Of a DNA stretch of 26,699 bases, positions 26,161-26,699 are shown one piece after another. The translations under genes and the position numbers were made by a program. Origin of the DNA: Prochlorococcus sp. scB243_496M6 (GTDB taxonomy: Bacteria > Cyanobacteriota > Cyanobacteriia > PCC-6307 > Cyanobiaceae); assembly GCA_000635535.1 (NCBI GenBank), contig JFMF01000378.1, positions 1 through 26,699 on the forward strand, given 5' to 3'. The notes under the pieces were generated by a model. It did not search any database. It was given only the letters and a program-made list of their open reading frames with translations, and was not told where the DNA came from. The stretch's first letter is position 1. Each line of letters opens with the position of its first letter.

Positions 26161-26526
26161 CTAGCTTTCAGCTTCATTACCCTCGCTTTTAACTTTACTA
26201 CTATCATTTTCTTCGTCTTTAGTTTTTGCCTTAGCTAATTTTTCCTTCTCTAACTTTGCTTTACCAATTGCGATAGATGGCCTTTCTTTTTTTTCTAATA
26301 ACCCTCCCTTTTCTAATAAAGATCTCACAACTTCAGTTGGCTGAGCACCCTGTATAAGTCTTGTTCTTAAAGCTTCTGTATCAAGCCTGGTTTCCTTGGT
26401 TCTTGGGTTATAAAAACCTAGTTCTTGTAGAGGCCTACCATCTCTTCTGGAAGTACTATTGCATGCAACAATTCTGAAACTTGCCTCTTTTTTCTTTCCA
26501 AAGCGCTTAAGGCGCAGTTTAATCAT
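26161..26526 (-). CDS. rpsP: 30S ribosomal protein S16
   Basis: 121 aa. The first 80 residues are the S16 core: [20 protein letters not shown], then [20 protein letters not shown] and the [17 protein letters not shown] helix. The last about 40 residues are a Lys/Glu/Ser-rich tail ([18 protein letters not shown]). S16 is usually near 80-90 aa, so the tail is an extension of low complexity that is common in picocyanobacteria. It lies between ffh and the PhoH gene, a common arrangement. Confidence 0.96.
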   Translation of the reverse strand: MIKLRLKRFGKKKEASFRIVACNSTSRRDGRPLQELGFYNPRTKETRLDTEALRTRLIQGAQPTEVVRSLLEKGGLLEKKERPSIAIGKAKLEKEKLAKAKTKDEENDSSKVKSEGNEAES

Positions 26527-26580
26527 TTTAAATTAATTCGTTTTTAATAATAATATCATTGAAAGGTAAAAATTTAGAAA

Positions 26581-26699
26581 CTATAAATCAGCAAACCCTT
26601 TTTTCTTCTTATTATTTTTTTGTTTTTTCATCGGTTTATTACCACTCATTCCTGGCATTCCTCCCATTCCTGGCATTCCTCCCATTCCTGGCATTCCTC
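26581..26699 (-). CDS. ffh: Signal recognition particle protein Ffh, C-terminal end (partial)
   Basis: Only the last 39 codons are inside the window; the 5' part is beyond the right edge. They encode the end of the methionine-rich M domain, a repeat of GMPGMG, then MSGNKPMKKQKNNKKKKGFA and DL with TAG at 26583-26581. The Met/Gly repeats and lysine-rich end match cyanobacterial Ffh (SRP54), which binds signal sequences and 4.5S RNA. It precedes rpsP on the same strand. Confidence 0.88.
   Translation of the reverse strand, partial: GMPGMGGMPGMGGMPGMSGNKPMKKQKNNKKKKGFADL
26647..26699 (-). repeat. 18-bp tandem repeat in ffh
   Basis: Three copies of an 18-bp unit (26647-26664, 26665-26682, 26683-26699, the last cut by the window) encode repeated G-M-P-G-M-G. 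They look identical, implying recent expansion, and copy number is likely to vary between strains. Confidence 0.8.

Overview
The window looks like a piece of chromosome from a high-light-adapted Prochlorococcus (marine picocyanobacterium). The evidence is the very AT-rich sequence, short intergenic gaps, many non-ATG starts, and a run of genes typical of that genus: lexA, argF, ftsH, ribD, cobL, nadK, pheS, surE, ribF, a ThiD2-ThiE fusion, larB, trmD/ispF, era, a PhoH-family gene, rpsP and ffh. Names come from motifs read by eye in the translations; no database was searched.

Region 1 (about 1-7550) is accessory, island-like DNA. It starts with the 3' end of a polysaccharide-lyase-like gene cut by the window edge. 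Next comes a tightly overlapping array of tiny genes (496-1240), whose last member is frameshifted. Then follow a 50-aa ORF, a small membrane protein, an HNH endonuclease, sparse AT-rich DNA, a helix-turn-helix protein and a 43-nt 5' fragment of tRNA-Ala(GGC) at 3806-3848. After the tRNA fragment sit three surface-glycan type genes: a GT2 glycosyltransferase, a 2-oxoglutarate/Fe(II)-oxygenase-like protein, and a WecA/MraY-family polyprenyl-phosphate sugar-1-phosphate transferase. The region closes with a decayed exported-protein pseudogene (7142-7530).

Region 2 (about 7590-26699) is dense core genome. The minus-strand block ribD, ftsH, argF, lexA combines riboflavin synthesis, membrane proteolysis, arginine synthesis and the SOS regulator, with a LexA-box-like site before lexA. 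Further on are a DUF3122 protein, a CobL-type precorrin methylase (frameshifted), NAD kinase, PheS, SurE, a DUF3611 membrane protein, RibF, and ThiD2-ThiE overlapping thiS (frameshifted). A coupled minus-strand operon runs era, trmD-ispF (one frame here), a TIGR03792-like exported protein and larB. The window ends with a Bax-inhibitor-1 family protein, a PhoH-family ATPase, rpsP and the 3' end of ffh.

The most striking pattern is a set of single-base length changes in or beside short homopolymers. They break cobL (7 A), thiS (8 A), a 39-aa membrane protein (4 T) and the pseudogene beside lexA (4 A on its own strand), and possibly fuse trmD to ispF. Homopolymer sequencing error, genuine decay and transcriptional slippage all remain possible. 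The pseudogene beside lexA has two further lesions and is truly dead. I see no rRNA, CRISPR array, insertion sequence, integrase gene or complete tRNA, and no clearly new multi-gene system.
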